A stretch of DNA of 64,000 bases from Fictibacillus arsenicus (GTDB lineage Bacteria > Bacillota > Bacilli > Bacillales > Fictibacillaceae). Made by a program: the position numbers and the translations under genes. This document shows, one piece after another, positions 53,089 to 60,866 of this stretch. The DNA is taken from positions 47,894 to 111,893 of the forward strand of contig NZ_MQMF01000005.1 of NCBI RefSeq assembly GCF_001999465.1. The letters run 5' to 3'. The notes beneath the pieces are model-generated. The model made no database searches. It was not told the origin of the DNA and worked only from the letters and a program-made list of their open reading frames with translations. How positions within the stretch are numbered: position 1 is the stretch's first letter; every line of letters begins with the position of its first letter.

Positions 53089-53865
53089 TTACTCGTGATC
53101 ATGGTCATGATGAATGACATGAACATGATGCCCATAAAAAGCAGACATGTTTTCCGAAGAACTTTCTTCAAATTCTTTTGTGTTACCATGAAAATGGATC
53201 TGCTTATTTAGACAAGCTACATCAGTAACATAGTTAGTCATTACACCGACATCATGGGTGACTAAGACGAGTGTCATTTTATTCTCACGATGTAAATTCT
53301 TTAGCATTTTATAAAATGACTCAGAAGATTCGATATCCACACCAACTGTAGGCTCATCTAGAATTAGAAGTTCGGGATCACTGACCAACGCCCGAGCTAT
53401 AAAGATTCGCTGCTGCTGGCCCCCGGAGAGTTCCCCTATATTTCGGTTTGCGAAAGCTTCCATATTGACAGCTTTTAAAGCATCCCATACCTTCTCTTTA
53501 TCAGAGGATTTTAAAAAGCGGAATAAACCAACCTTTCCAAACAACCCCATTGAAACCACTTCAAATGCTGTAGCAGGAAATGCGGTATTAAAGCTATTTG
53601 CTTTTTGAGATACATATCCGACTTTTTCCCACTTATTAAATTTTTGAACTTTTTCACCAAAAAGTGATACGCTGCCCTGCTGCGGTTTCAATAAACCTAA
53701 AATACATTTTATGAGTGTTGACTTCCCTGATCCGTTTGGACCCACAAGACCTAAGAAAGAACCTTGTTTTACTTCCATCGTTACATGTTCAAGAACGTTT
53801 TTTTCTCCATAATGGAAGGATAAATCATCCACAAAAATTGCTGGATTCTTTAATTTTTTCTCCAC
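53089..53865 (-). CDS. Zinc ABC transporter ATP-binding protein (ZnuC/ZurA type)
   Basis: This 258-aa ATPase has Walker A GPNGSGKST, signature [15 protein letters not shown] and Walker B LLILDEPTVGVD. The C-terminus is His-rich (YGHHVHVIHHDHDHE), a common feature of zinc transporters. The GTG start at 53865 follows CAGGGAGGATTATT. It is the first gene of the zinc operon. Confidence 0.92.
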   Translation of the reverse strand: MEKKLKNPAIFVDDLSFHYGEKNVLEHVTMEVKQGSFLGLVGPNGSGKSTLIKCILGLLKPQQGSVSLFGEKVQKFNKWEKVGYVSQKANSFNTAFPATAFEVVSMGLFGKVGLFRFLKSSDKEKVWDALKAVNMEAFANRNIGELSGGQQQRIFIARALVSDPELLILDEPTVGVDIESSESFYKMLKNLHRENKMTLVLVTHDVGVMTNYVTDVACLNKQIHFHGNTKEFEESSSENMSAFYGHHVHVIHHDHDHE

Positions 53866-53888
53866 AATAATCCTCCCTGTAAAATTAT

Positions 53889-53909
53889 AAGTAGTAATGA
53901 GTACGATTT
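53889..53909 (-). promoter_or_regulatory. Zur box upstream of the zinc ABC operon
   Basis: On the minus strand a perfect left half AAATCGTA is followed by a CTC spacer and ATTACTACTT, close to the Bacillus Zur consensus half ATTACGATTT. It lies about 24 bp upstream of the ATPase start codon. Confidence 0.75.
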
Positions 53910-53995
53910 AAACTGTCTCATAGTATACACGAAAAAAATAGAAAGTAAAACAACATGCTTGATACATCTGCATGCCGTACTACTTTCATAATCCT

Positions 53996-54655
53996 TTAAA
54001 GCTCTGATTCGGAACTTAATAATCTTTTCACCGTATGTTTTAATTGTGGCGGTGAAACAATCACATCAGCCTTCGTTAAATATTTTTCTTTAAGTGTTGT
54101 TTCAACAGCCAAACAAAAAGCCCCAGCTTGTTTCGCCGATTCTATTCCAAGCGGTGCGTTTTCAATTACGAGCCATTCTGAAGGAACAAAGGAAAGATTA
54201 CTCATTGCTTTCAGATATGGTTCTGGTGATGGTTTGCCTTCTTTTACATCGTCCCCTGTTATAACAGAATGGAATTCTACAGGAAGCTTCTCAAGCACTT
54301 CCTCTACAAATTCTCTTCTGCTTCCTGTTACTAAAGAAATTGGTATTTCTTTTTTATATAGGTACTTTAAAAGAGATAAGGTCTCTTTAATAAATGCATA
54401 ATTTGCGTTTTCCTTAAAATAATTTCTTTTTATTACATAAATCTCTTCAATATCTTCTTCAGTTACCGGCAGTTGATAGGATTTGAAAATATCCATTATC
54501 GTCTTTCGGCCGGGCATCCCTTCTCTTAAATAAAACTCAAGATCATTATGATCATATCCTTTTTCCTTGAATGCAAAGCGCCATGCTTCTACATGGTGCG
54601 GCATCGTATGGACGACAACTCCATCCATATCAAAACAAACTGCTTTAATACTCAT
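53996..54655 (-). CDS. HAD-family phosphatase/phosphomutase (beta-PGM-like)
   Basis: This 219-aa HAD hydrolase has motif I CFDMDGVVVHTM, a helical cap containing REGMPGRKTIMDIF, motif II LVTGSRREFVEEVL, motif III Lys in EGKPSPEPY, and motif IV LVIENAPLGIESAKQAG. The motif-IV residues (IENAPLGI) are those of the beta-phosphoglucomutase-like subfamily. Its substrate is unknown. It is a monocistronic gene between the zinc and manganese operons. Confidence 0.86.
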   Translation of the reverse strand: MSIKAVCFDMDGVVVHTMPHHVEAWRFAFKEKGYDHNDLEFYLREGMPGRKTIMDIFKSYQLPVTEEDIEEIYVIKRNYFKENANYAFIKETLSLLKYLYKKEIPISLVTGSRREFVEEVLEKLPVEFHSVITGDDVKEGKPSPEPYLKAMSNLSFVPSEWLVIENAPLGIESAKQAGAFCLAVETTLKEKYLTKADVIVSPPQLKHTVKRLLSSESEL

Positions 54656-54738
54656 TATTCCAACCTGCCTTTATGTATATATCCAATATTCAATATGACA
54701 TATTCCATTATTATAGATCAAAATGTTCAGAAATAAAT

Positions 54739-54774
54739 AAACAGAAGCTGAAATTTTTGATTCAGCTTCTGTTT
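54739..54774 (-). terminator. Terminator of the mnt operon
   Basis: AAACAGAAGCTGAA pairs perfectly with TTCAGCTTCTGTTT around an 8-nt loop, followed by T-rich sequence on the minus strand. Confidence 0.85.
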
Positions 54775-54787
54775 AGTAACTAACTAT

Positions 54788-55708
54788 TTATTTTATTCCC
54801 TCAATAACTGTCTTTGTGTTCCATTCCATCATTTCCTTATATGAATCTCCATCTTCACCAGGCTTGCCTAAAGAATCAGTAAAGACTTTTCCTTTTATAG
54901 GTACCCCGGTTTCTTTAGACACAGTTTCCATACTTCTTGGATCAACACTAGTTTCTACAAATAGAGCGGAAACATTTCCTTGTTTAATAAAATCAACAAG
55001 ACTTTTGATCTGCTGCGGCGTACCTTGGTTTTCAGAGTTAATCTCCCAAACGTATGCTGTGTTCATATTGTAAGCTTCTCCAAAATACTTAAAAGCCCCT
55101 TCACTTGTAATGAGAACTCGTTTTTCTTCTGGGATCTTAGCAATTTCACTTAACGTTTCATCATGCAGTTTCGTTAATTCTGAAATATATTTTTCTGCGT
55201 TTTGTTCATAATATTTTTTGTTATCTGGATCTTCTTTTATAAGTGCATCTCTAATGTTTTCAACATAGATGATTCCATTATTGATATTCATCCATGCATG
55301 AGGATCAGGTTCTTTCTCCAATCCTTTTGATTCAAGATGAATGGCTTTCACGCCTTCACTTACCCGATAGACAGGTGCATCTTTTCCATCTTTATCTGCG
55401 GTCTTTAAAAGCTTTTTAAACCACGAATTACCTTCTTCAAGATTCAGGCCGTTATAGAAAACAACATCTGCATCAGTCGTTTTTAAAACGTCTTCTGGAA
55501 GCGGATCATATTCATGCGGATTTGAACCAATCGGAACCATACTGTGTACATCTACTTTATCTCCGCCTACGTTTTTAACTAAATCATAAATAATCGAATA
55601 GGTCGTAACTACTTCTACCTTTTCAGATTCCTCTTTTCCTGAACTGCATCCTGCTGATGCCGCTATTAACGCTCCAGCTAAAATAAGACTTGCTGCCTTT
55701 TTAAACAT
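54788..55708 (-). CDS. mntA: Manganese/zinc-binding lipoprotein (MntA-type)
   Basis: This 306-aa cluster A-I solute-binding lipoprotein has lipobox SAGC|SSGKEES. Metal ligands are visible in GSNPHEYDP, DPHAWMN, a Glu near ITSEGAFKYFGEAYNM and a late Asp (FTDSLGKPG). The DPHAW plus Glu/Asp set and the absence of a His-rich loop favour manganese. It is the last gene of the three-gene operon. Confidence 0.88.
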   Translation of the reverse strand: MFKKAASLILAGALIAASAGCSSGKEESEKVEVVTTYSIIYDLVKNVGGDKVDVHSMVPIGSNPHEYDPLPEDVLKTTDADVVFYNGLNLEEGNSWFKKLLKTADKDGKDAPVYRVSEGVKAIHLESKGLEKEPDPHAWMNINNGIIYVENIRDALIKEDPDNKKYYEQNAEKYISELTKLHDETLSEIAKIPEEKRVLITSEGAFKYFGEAYNMNTAYVWEINSENQGTPQQIKSLVDFIKQGNVSALFVETSVDPRSMETVSKETGVPIKGKVFTDSLGKPGEDGDSYKEMMEWNTKTVIEGIK

Positions 55709-55723
55709 TTAAATTCCTCCCTT

Positions 55724-56599
55724 TTATCGCATCAGCTCTGCTCTGTTCTTTCTCGCTTTTAGCGCTTTCCACACTAATCCTTGAGAAGGAGAAAAGAAGA
55801 AAGCCATTGCAAACATAAATGCAGAAACCAAAACGATCGTTGCACCTGATGCAAGATTATAAATAAAACTAAAGTACAATCCGAACACAGAAGCGATTAT
55901 CCCAAAGAATGCCGAAAGATAAATCATGACTGACAATCTATTAGTAAGCAGATAAGCGGTTGCTGCCGGAGTGATTAACATTGCCACTACCAAAACGATT
56001 CCTACTGTTTGAAGAGAAGCAACGGTGACCATTGTAAGAACCACCATAAGTGCATAATGAATCCATTTATTCGGAAGGCCATAGCTTTGAGCCATTGTCG
56101 GATCAAATGTCGAAACAAGCAGTTCCTTATAAAATAAAGTAACAAGCCCGATTACTAGAACGCCAATACCTACTGTTATCCACATATCACTCATTCGAAC
56201 AGCCAGAACATTTCCAAACAAGATATGATACAAATCTGCACTGCTCTTCATGAGAGTGATGATTACGATCCCTACTGCGAACATACTCGTGAACATGATA
56301 CCGATCGCCATATCATGCTTAATCCTGCTGTTTTGACTGACATAACCAATTCCAATGGCAGTTAATACTCCTGTAATAACTGCTCCGAAGAAAAAGCTGA
56401 TTCCTAACATATAGCTTATTGCAACTCCAGGCAAAACAGCGTGGGATATAGCGTCCCCCATTAATGACATTCCTCTTAAAATGATAAAACATCCTACGAT
56501 TCCGCATATAACACCGACCATTACAGAAGTAAACAACGCTTTTTGAAGAAATTCATACTGAAATAGCGCTTCGAAAAAATCGATCATATTCATATTCAT
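55724..56599 (-). CDS. Manganese ABC transporter permease (MntC/MntD type)
   Basis: This 291-aa permease has eight or more helices and family segment RGMSLMGDAISHAVLPGVAISYMLG, plus the C-terminal charged tail KARKNRAELMR. Its ATG overlaps the ATPase stop as ATGA. Only one permease gene exists here, so it probably homodimerises, unlike B. subtilis, which has mntC and mntD. Confidence 0.9.
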   Translation of the reverse strand: MNMNMIDFFEALFQYEFLQKALFTSVMVGVICGIVGCFIILRGMSLMGDAISHAVLPGVAISYMLGISFFFGAVITGVLTAIGIGYVSQNSRIKHDMAIGIMFTSMFAVGIVIITLMKSSADLYHILFGNVLAVRMSDMWITVGIGVLVIGLVTLFYKELLVSTFDPTMAQSYGLPNKWIHYALMVVLTMVTVASLQTVGIVLVVAMLITPAATAYLLTNRLSVMIYLSAFFGIIASVFGLYFSFIYNLASGATIVLVSAFMFAMAFFFSPSQGLVWKALKARKNRAELMR

Positions 56600-57345
56600 G
56601 ATGTAACATTCACCCCTTTTGGCTGAAGAAATGAAAATTGATTTGCGTAAGCTTTCGTAATCACTTCCGGCTGAAGCACTTCTTCAGATGCACCATAGTG
56701 AATCATGTGCTGATTTAATAAAAGCAGATGATCAAAATACGATTCAGCTTTGCCTAAATCATGGTGTACGACAAGAATCGTTTTTCCTTCCTTTTTTAAA
56801 TCTCTCAGAATGTTAATAATGGTTTCTTCACTAGCCACATCAATACCAACAAAAGGTTCATCGAGAAAAAATAATTCTGCTTTTTGAGCAAGAGCTCTCG
56901 CCAGAAAAACCCTTTGCTGCTGTCCTCCCGAGAGTTCTCCAATCTGACGACCGCTGAAATTCTCCATTCCGACCGTTTTTAAACATTCTTGCGCCCACTC
57001 TCTATCACTTCTGGAAGGCCGTTTGAAAAGACCTAGTTTAGGATAAGTACCCAGCAGTACTACATCGATTACAGTGATAGGAAAATCCCAGTCAATATCT
57101 GAGCGCTGAGGCACATAAGCAATGTTCTTTTTCCATTTTTTTAACGGTTCACCGAATATTTTTATATCGCCTTTATCTTTGGAAATTAAGTTTAAAGCCG
57201 CCTTCATCAAGGTGGATTTACCTGCCCCGTTTGGCCCGATAATACCGACAAGACTTCCTTTTTTCACAGAAAACGTAATGTCTTTTACAACTTGATTTCC
57301 TAGGTATGAGACGAACAATCGCTCGATCTCTAATGCATATTTCAT
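56596..57345 (-). CDS. mntB: Manganese ABC transporter ATP-binding protein (MntB-type)
   Basis: This 249-aa ATPase has Walker A GPNGAGKST, PQRSDIDWDFP, signature [15 protein letters not shown] and Walker B LFFLDEPFVGID. The ATG at 57345 (MKYALEIERLF) follows AAAAAGGAGG, so the upstream in-frame extension is not used. It is the first gene of the operon, downstream of two MntR-like sites. Confidence 0.9.
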   Translation of the reverse strand: MKYALEIERLFVSYLGNQVVKDITFSVKKGSLVGIIGPNGAGKSTLMKAALNLISKDKGDIKIFGEPLKKWKKNIAYVPQRSDIDWDFPITVIDVVLLGTYPKLGLFKRPSRSDREWAQECLKTVGMENFSGRQIGELSGGQQQRVFLARALAQKAELFFLDEPFVGIDVASEETIINILRDLKKEGKTILVVHHDLGKAESYFDHLLLLNQHMIHYGASEEVLQPEVITKAYANQFSFLQPKGVNVTS

Positions 57346-57380
57346 AGAAAAAAGACCTCCTTTTTCGCTTGGCAACCTCT

Positions 57381-57399
57381 TTTGCCTTTATGCAACTTT
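57381..57399 (-). promoter_or_regulatory. MntR-box-like site 1
   Basis: TTTGCCTTTATGCAACTTT resembles the MntR operator (TTTGCCTTAAGGAAAC-like, imperfect dyad). It is about 36 bp upstream of the mntB start codon. Confidence 0.65.
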
Positions 57400-57473
57400 T
57401 AATTAAAAAAATAATCCCTTCACAATGTATGTGTCGAAATAGTTGAAAGTGACTAAATTGAACAAAAGAAAAT

Positions 57474-57492
57474 GTTTCCTTTGGGCAACTTT
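57474..57492 (-). promoter_or_regulatory. MntR-box-like site 2
   Basis: The minus strand reads AAGTTGCCCAAAGGAAAC, close to the MntR operator with conserved GCC and GGAAAC. It is further upstream, in the gap shared with the divergent purine permease gene. Confidence 0.6.
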
Positions 57493-57580
57493 TTTACTTA
57501 AGTCAAATTATATAGTGTGGACACAAGATTGTAAATGATTTTTTCTAGCCATATTTCTACATTTGCTATATAATCATCTC

Positions 57581-57611
57581 TGGCAGGCAACTGCTGGGTG
57601 GGAGAGGGTTT
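57581..57611 (+). other. Short leader hairpin ahead of the NCS2 permease
   Basis: A TATAAT-like -10 at 57569-57574 precedes GGCAGGCAACTGCTGG, which can form a small hairpin with GCAA loop, then GGGTGGGAGAGGG. The leader is too short for a purine riboswitch. Confidence 0.35.
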
Positions 57612-57637
57612 GTTTTTTAGTTTTAAGAGAGGAATAC

Positions 57638-58897
57638 ATGAAACAAGATCGAGTTTCAATAAAAAAAGAGATGCTCGCAGGTATAACTTCATTTTTCACG
57701 ATCGCCTATATTATTATTGTAAACCCTTTAATATTAGCGGATGCTGGAATGCCATATGAGGGTGTTATACTAGCGACAATTCTTACTTCTGTAGTTGGGT
57801 GTTTAATTATGGGACTGTATGCAAACGCACCTATTATTCTTACACCAGGTATGGGTGTGAACGCTTTTTTCACCTATACGATTGTTCAAGGAATGAATTT
57901 AAGCTGGCAAGAAGCACTCGCCGCTGTTGTTTTATCAGGTGTTTTCTTTTTAATTGTTGCTTCTACCCCTTTAAAGGACATACTTTCTAAAAGTATCCCT
58001 GAATCTTTAAAGCATAGCATTACTGTAGGTATTGGTTTATTTTTGACATTTATCGGACTTCAAAAAGGCGGGATTATTGAAGCCAGCTCTGACACTTTTG
58101 TTAAATTAGGACACTTAGACCGTCCTGATGCTATTCTCACCATGGCTGGCCTGGCAATAACACTTGCTTTGTTCTTAAAAAACGTTAAAGGTAGTTTCCT
58201 GATCGGTATTGCTATAACGACTTTCATTGGTTTTATGATGGGACATACTCAAGAAGTTAAAAGAATGTCTGAAGGATTTTCATTTAAGCCTTTTGGTGAA
58301 TTGCTGTTCGCTTTTGATTTCTCTGGAATTACGGAACTATCTTTCTGGATCGCTACTTTTTCACTCACCATGATCATTACGTTTGAAAACATGGGATTGT
58401 TATATGGATTGCTGCCAGATCAGAAAAAGTTTCCTAAAGCGTTTCAAGCCAATGCTGCTTCTTCTATCGTATCTGGATTATTCGGAACAAGTCCGACTAT
58501 TTCGACGGTAGAAAGTGCCTCTGGAATAACGGAAGGCGGTCGAACTGGAATAACAAGCATAACAGTTGCTATCTTATTTATTGGATCCATTTTTGCAGCT
58601 CCGTTCATTGCTTACATTCCCGATGGTGCCATTGCGCCGGTTTTAATCATAATTGGCGGTCTTATGGTTCAGCAGATCCAGCATATTCCATTAGCTGACT
58701 TCACTGAAATGTTTCCATCATTTTTAATTATCGCGTTAATTCCTTTAACATACAGTATTGTTGATGGTCTTGCTTTTGGATTTATTGCCTATCCTTTGAT
58801 TAAATGGATGTCTGGCCAAAAAAAGCAAGTTCCCACTACAATGTATGTAATAGCGTTCTTATTTTTTATGAACTTTGTACTTCACACCATCATTTAA
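57638..58897 (+). CDS. NCS2-family purine permease (PbuG/PbuO-like)
   Basis: This 419-aa permease has about 12 to 14 helices. Signature elements are GITSFFTIAYIIIVNPLILADAGMP, PGMGVNAFFTYTIV, GTSPTISTVESASGITEGGRTG and PDGAIAPVLIIIGG. This subfamily transports adenine, guanine or hypoxanthine with H+. The ATG at 57638 follows AGAGAGGAATAC. It is not preceded by a recognisable guanine riboswitch, unlike B. subtilis pbuG, so the substrate is left open. Confidence 0.9.
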   Translation: MKQDRVSIKKEMLAGITSFFTIAYIIIVNPLILADAGMPYEGVILATILTSVVGCLIMGLYANAPIILTPGMGVNAFFTYTIVQGMNLSWQEALAAVVLSGVFFLIVASTPLKDILSKSIPESLKHSITVGIGLFLTFIGLQKGGIIEASSDTFVKLGHLDRPDAILTMAGLAITLALFLKNVKGSFLIGIAITTFIGFMMGHTQEVKRMSEGFSFKPFGELLFAFDFSGITELSFWIATFSLTMIITFENMGLLYGLLPDQKKFPKAFQANAASSIVSGLFGTSPTISTVESASGITEGGRTGITSITVAILFIGSIFAAPFIAYIPDGAIAPVLIIIGGLMVQQIQHIPLADFTEMFPSFLIIALIPLTYSIVDGLAFGFIAYPLIKWMSGQKKQVPTTMYVIAFLFFMNFVLHTII

Positions 58898-58978
58898 ATG
58901 TTGATATTTTCCAGAGTCTTTTTTAGCACTTTCTCCGCTCCTGGCTCATACAATAAAAAAGTCAGGAGGGAGTTTCTT

Positions 58979-59239
58979 ATGAATCCAATTGTTGTGCACT
59001 TTGTTAACCAAAAACTGAATACAATCAGCCCAAACGAATTAATATCTCTTGCAGCACAATATCAGCTTCCTATTTCACAAAAAGAAGCCGTTCAAATCGT
59101 AAACATATTACGCCGGCAGACTATTGATATAAAAAATCTTAGTCAGCGTAAACAAATTATTGCAACGATCGCAAAAGAAGTCAGTCCTGAAAAAGCGAAC
59201 TATATTCAGTACTTAATCCAGACATACATTGACAGATAA
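58979..59239 (+). CDS. yqfT: DUF2624 protein YqfT
   Basis: This 86-aa all-helical soluble protein begins MNPIVVHFVNQKLNTISPNEL and contains LSQRKQIIATIAKEVSPEKANYIQ. It matches the DUF2624 family, represented by B. subtilis YqfT, which also lies upstream of nfo. The ATG at 58979 follows AGGAGGGAGTTTCTT. Function unknown. Confidence 0.83.
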   Translation: MNPIVVHFVNQKLNTISPNELISLAAQYQLPISQKEAVQIVNILRRQTIDIKNLSQRKQIIATIAKEVSPEKANYIQYLIQTYIDR

Positions 59240-59259
59240 AAATGTTGAATGCGGGGATC

Positions 59260-59378
59260 TCCGCTCCAGGGTACATGCTTTCCGCGGGGCGGGCGGTGAG
59301 CCCCCTGCCGCTACGCGCCTTTAGGGATCTCACCTGTCCCACTCGTCCCGCAGGAGTCAGTACCCTTCCGCTCCAATC
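59260..59378 (-). repeat. Copy B of the roughly 110-bp GC-rich structured repeat
   Basis: On the minus strand it reads GGAGCGGAAGGGTACTGACT, CCTGCGGGACGAGTGGGACA, GGTGAGATCCC, GGGCTCACCGCCCGCCC and CGCGGAAAGC. It is in inverted orientation relative to copy C, about 405 bp downstream. GGTGAGA and CTCACC can form a stem. Confidence 0.9.
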
Positions 59379-59407
59379 ACTACATGTTTGTATCACTAAT
59401 TCAAAAG

Positions 59408-59453
59408 AAAGATCAAACCACCTCGCATTAACGAGGGAGTCTGATCTTTTTTT
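59408..59453 (+). terminator. Terminator-like hairpin next to repeat copy B
   Basis: AAAGATCA and TGATCTTT form the outer stem and CCTCG/CGAGG the inner stem, followed by T7. Its arm GATCAAACCACCTCG recurs in the hairpin at 17990-18022 beside the truncated repeat. Confidence 0.7.
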
Positions 59454-59493
59454 CTGTATAATAAAGAAATCAAATACGTTTAGGTGATATCAG

Positions 59494-59589
59494 ATGACTT
59501 CATCCTCGGGTCTGATTGGCATGGAAATGCAAGATTTCGTCACGATATTTGCGATAAATTTAAAAAGAATCATGAAGTTAATGAAATAA
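59494..59589 (+). CDS. Possible 31-aa small protein
   Basis: A 31-codon frame starts at an ATG 8 bp after TAGGTGAT. It encodes MTSSSGLIGMEMQDFVTIFA followed by a basic helix ending MKLMK, which would be amphipathic. It lies between terminator hairpins and inside the inverted-repeat pair. There is no homology evidence available to me, so it may be a chance frame. Confidence 0.35.
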   Translation: MTSSSGLIGMEMQDFVTIFAINLKRIMKLMK

Positions 59590-59609
59590 AAAAGGGTAAG
59601 GCAAGGATA

Positions 59610-59656
59610 AAAACAAGGGCTTCGCAAATTAATTCCATCCGAAGCCCTTGTTTTTT
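59610..59656. terminator. Strong bidirectional terminator-like hairpin
   Basis: AAAACAAGGGCTTCG pairs perfectly with CGAAGCCCTTGTTTT around a 15-nt loop, with T- and A-runs on both sides. Confidence 0.8.
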
Positions 59657-59665
59657 GCTGTTTAT

Positions 59666-59695
59666 AAAAAAACCGTTGAAATTCAACCGGTTTTT
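59666..59695 (+). terminator. Hairpin between two stronger terminators
   Basis: AAAAACCGTTGAA pairs with TTCAACCGGTTTTT with one bulge, ending in a T-run. Confidence 0.65.
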
Positions 59696-59699
59696 CATT

Positions 59700-59727
59700 G
59701 ACCGCCAACTGCTTGCGGTCTTTTTTT
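59700..59727 (+). terminator. Terminator-like hairpin
   Basis: GACCGC pairs with GCGGTC around CAACTGCTT and is followed by T7. It is the fourth hairpin within 320 bp. Confidence 0.7.
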
Positions 59728-59782
59728 ATGGCTTATTGTTTTTGAACATTTTTTGTCGATTCGCTTCCTCGACTAGTTGATT

Positions 59783-59900
59783 GGAGTGTAAGGTGCGTGA
59801 CTCCTGCGGGATCAGCGGGACAGGTGAGACCATTCAATGTCGCAAAGCGACGAGTGGGCTCACCGCCCGCCCCGCGGAAAGCGAGCACCTGAAACAGAGA
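59783..59900 (+). repeat. Copy C of the roughly 110-bp GC-rich structured repeat
   Basis: It reads GTGACTCCTGCGGGATCAGC, GGGACAGGTGAGACC, TGTCGCAAAGCGACG (a local hairpin), GGGCTCACCGCCCGCCC and CGCGGAAAGCGAGCACC. It matches copy B in reverse complement. Together they bracket the terminator-rich segment between yqfT and nfo. Confidence 0.9.
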
Positions 59901-59943
59901 TCAACCACTTCCAAACAACAGAGTTTGCTCTATAAATGTCCTT

Positions 59944-60837
59944 TTATTGAGCAAGAAGTTTGTTCTGAAGATCTGGATCAAACTGTTTTGCTTTTATCAT
60001 TTCAATCTCTAATTGATAAGGTGGTTTCTTATTATTCTTATCTGTACCAACATAAGGCGTTTCAAGAATTTTTGGAATGTCCTTAAACGATTCATGATGG
60101 ACAATATAGCTTAAAGCATCAAAACCAATATGGCCAAAGCCAATGTTTTCATGTCTGTCTTTTGATGCACCGCATATATTTTTACTGTCGTTAATATGAA
60201 AAACTTTAATACGGTCTTTGCCAATAATTTTATCGAATTGATTCATTACCCCATCAAAATCATTTACGATATCATACCCTGCATCATGTGTATGACATGT
60301 ATCGAAACAAACAGAAAGTTTTTCGTTAAGGGTAACTCCATCAATGATCTGTGCTAATTCTTCAAACGATCTTCCGCATTCGGATCCTTTACCTGCCATG
60401 GTTTCCAATGCAATTTGAACATTTTGTTCTTTCGTTAACACTTCATTGAGGCCCTCAATAATCTTTTTAATTCCAATTTCGGAACCTTCCCCTACATGTG
60501 CACCCGGATGCAAAACAATCTGCCTTGCTCCTAAGGCTTCTGTTCGTTCAATCTCTCTTCTTAAGAAGTCAACACCCAGTTCAAAAGTTTCGGGCTTTAC
60601 TGCATTTCCTATATTAATAATATAAGGTGCGTGAACGACAATATCAGCGATGCCGTTTTCAATCATGTGTTTCGTTCCAGCTTCGATATTAAGGTCTTCA
60701 ATCTTTTTTCGTCTCGTGTTTTGAGGTGCTCCTGTATAGATCATAAAAGTGTTTGCACCATAAGAAACAGCCTCTTCACTGGCAGCTAAAAGCATTTTCT
60801 TGCCGCTCATTGAGACATGTGAACCGATTTTAATCAT
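59944..60837 (-). CDS. nfo: Endonuclease IV (apurinic/apyrimidinic)
   Basis: This 297-aa TIM-barrel AP endonuclease starts [23 protein letters not shown]. The zinc-site motifs are [47 protein letters not shown] and FHINDSKN, and it ends in ILETPYV. It incises abasic sites in base-excision repair. The ATG follows AGAGGGGAAAGT. It is co-oriented with cshB, 29 bp apart, as in B. subtilis (yqfS). Confidence 0.96.
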   Translation of the reverse strand: MIKIGSHVSMSGKKMLLAASEEAVSYGANTFMIYTGAPQNTRRKKIEDLNIEAGTKHMIENGIADIVVHAPYIINIGNAVKPETFELGVDFLRREIERTEALGARQIVLHPGAHVGEGSEIGIKKIIEGLNEVLTKEQNVQIALETMAGKGSECGRSFEELAQIIDGVTLNEKLSVCFDTCHTHDAGYDIVNDFDGVMNQFDKIIGKDRIKVFHINDSKNICGASKDRHENIGFGHIGFDALSYIVHHESFKDIPKILETPYVGTDKNNKKPPYQLEIEMIKAKQFDPDLQNKLLAQ

Positions 60838-60866
60838 ACTTTCCCCTCTTCTCCACGCAGTAATCT

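Noticed and set aside
53936..53992. Hairpin downstream of the HAD gene
   Set aside because: GCATG/CATGC and GAAAGTA/TACTTTC pairing is irregular and has no U-tract, so I did not call a terminator.
57540..57637. Purine riboswitch upstream of the NCS2 permease
   Set aside because: The conserved loop-loop and core sequences are missing and the leader after the likely -10 is only about 60 nt.
59242..59487. Open frames across repeat copies B and C (also 59781-60086)
   Set aside because: Their translations are the GC-rich repeat itself and terminators; frames differ between copies, so they are not genes.
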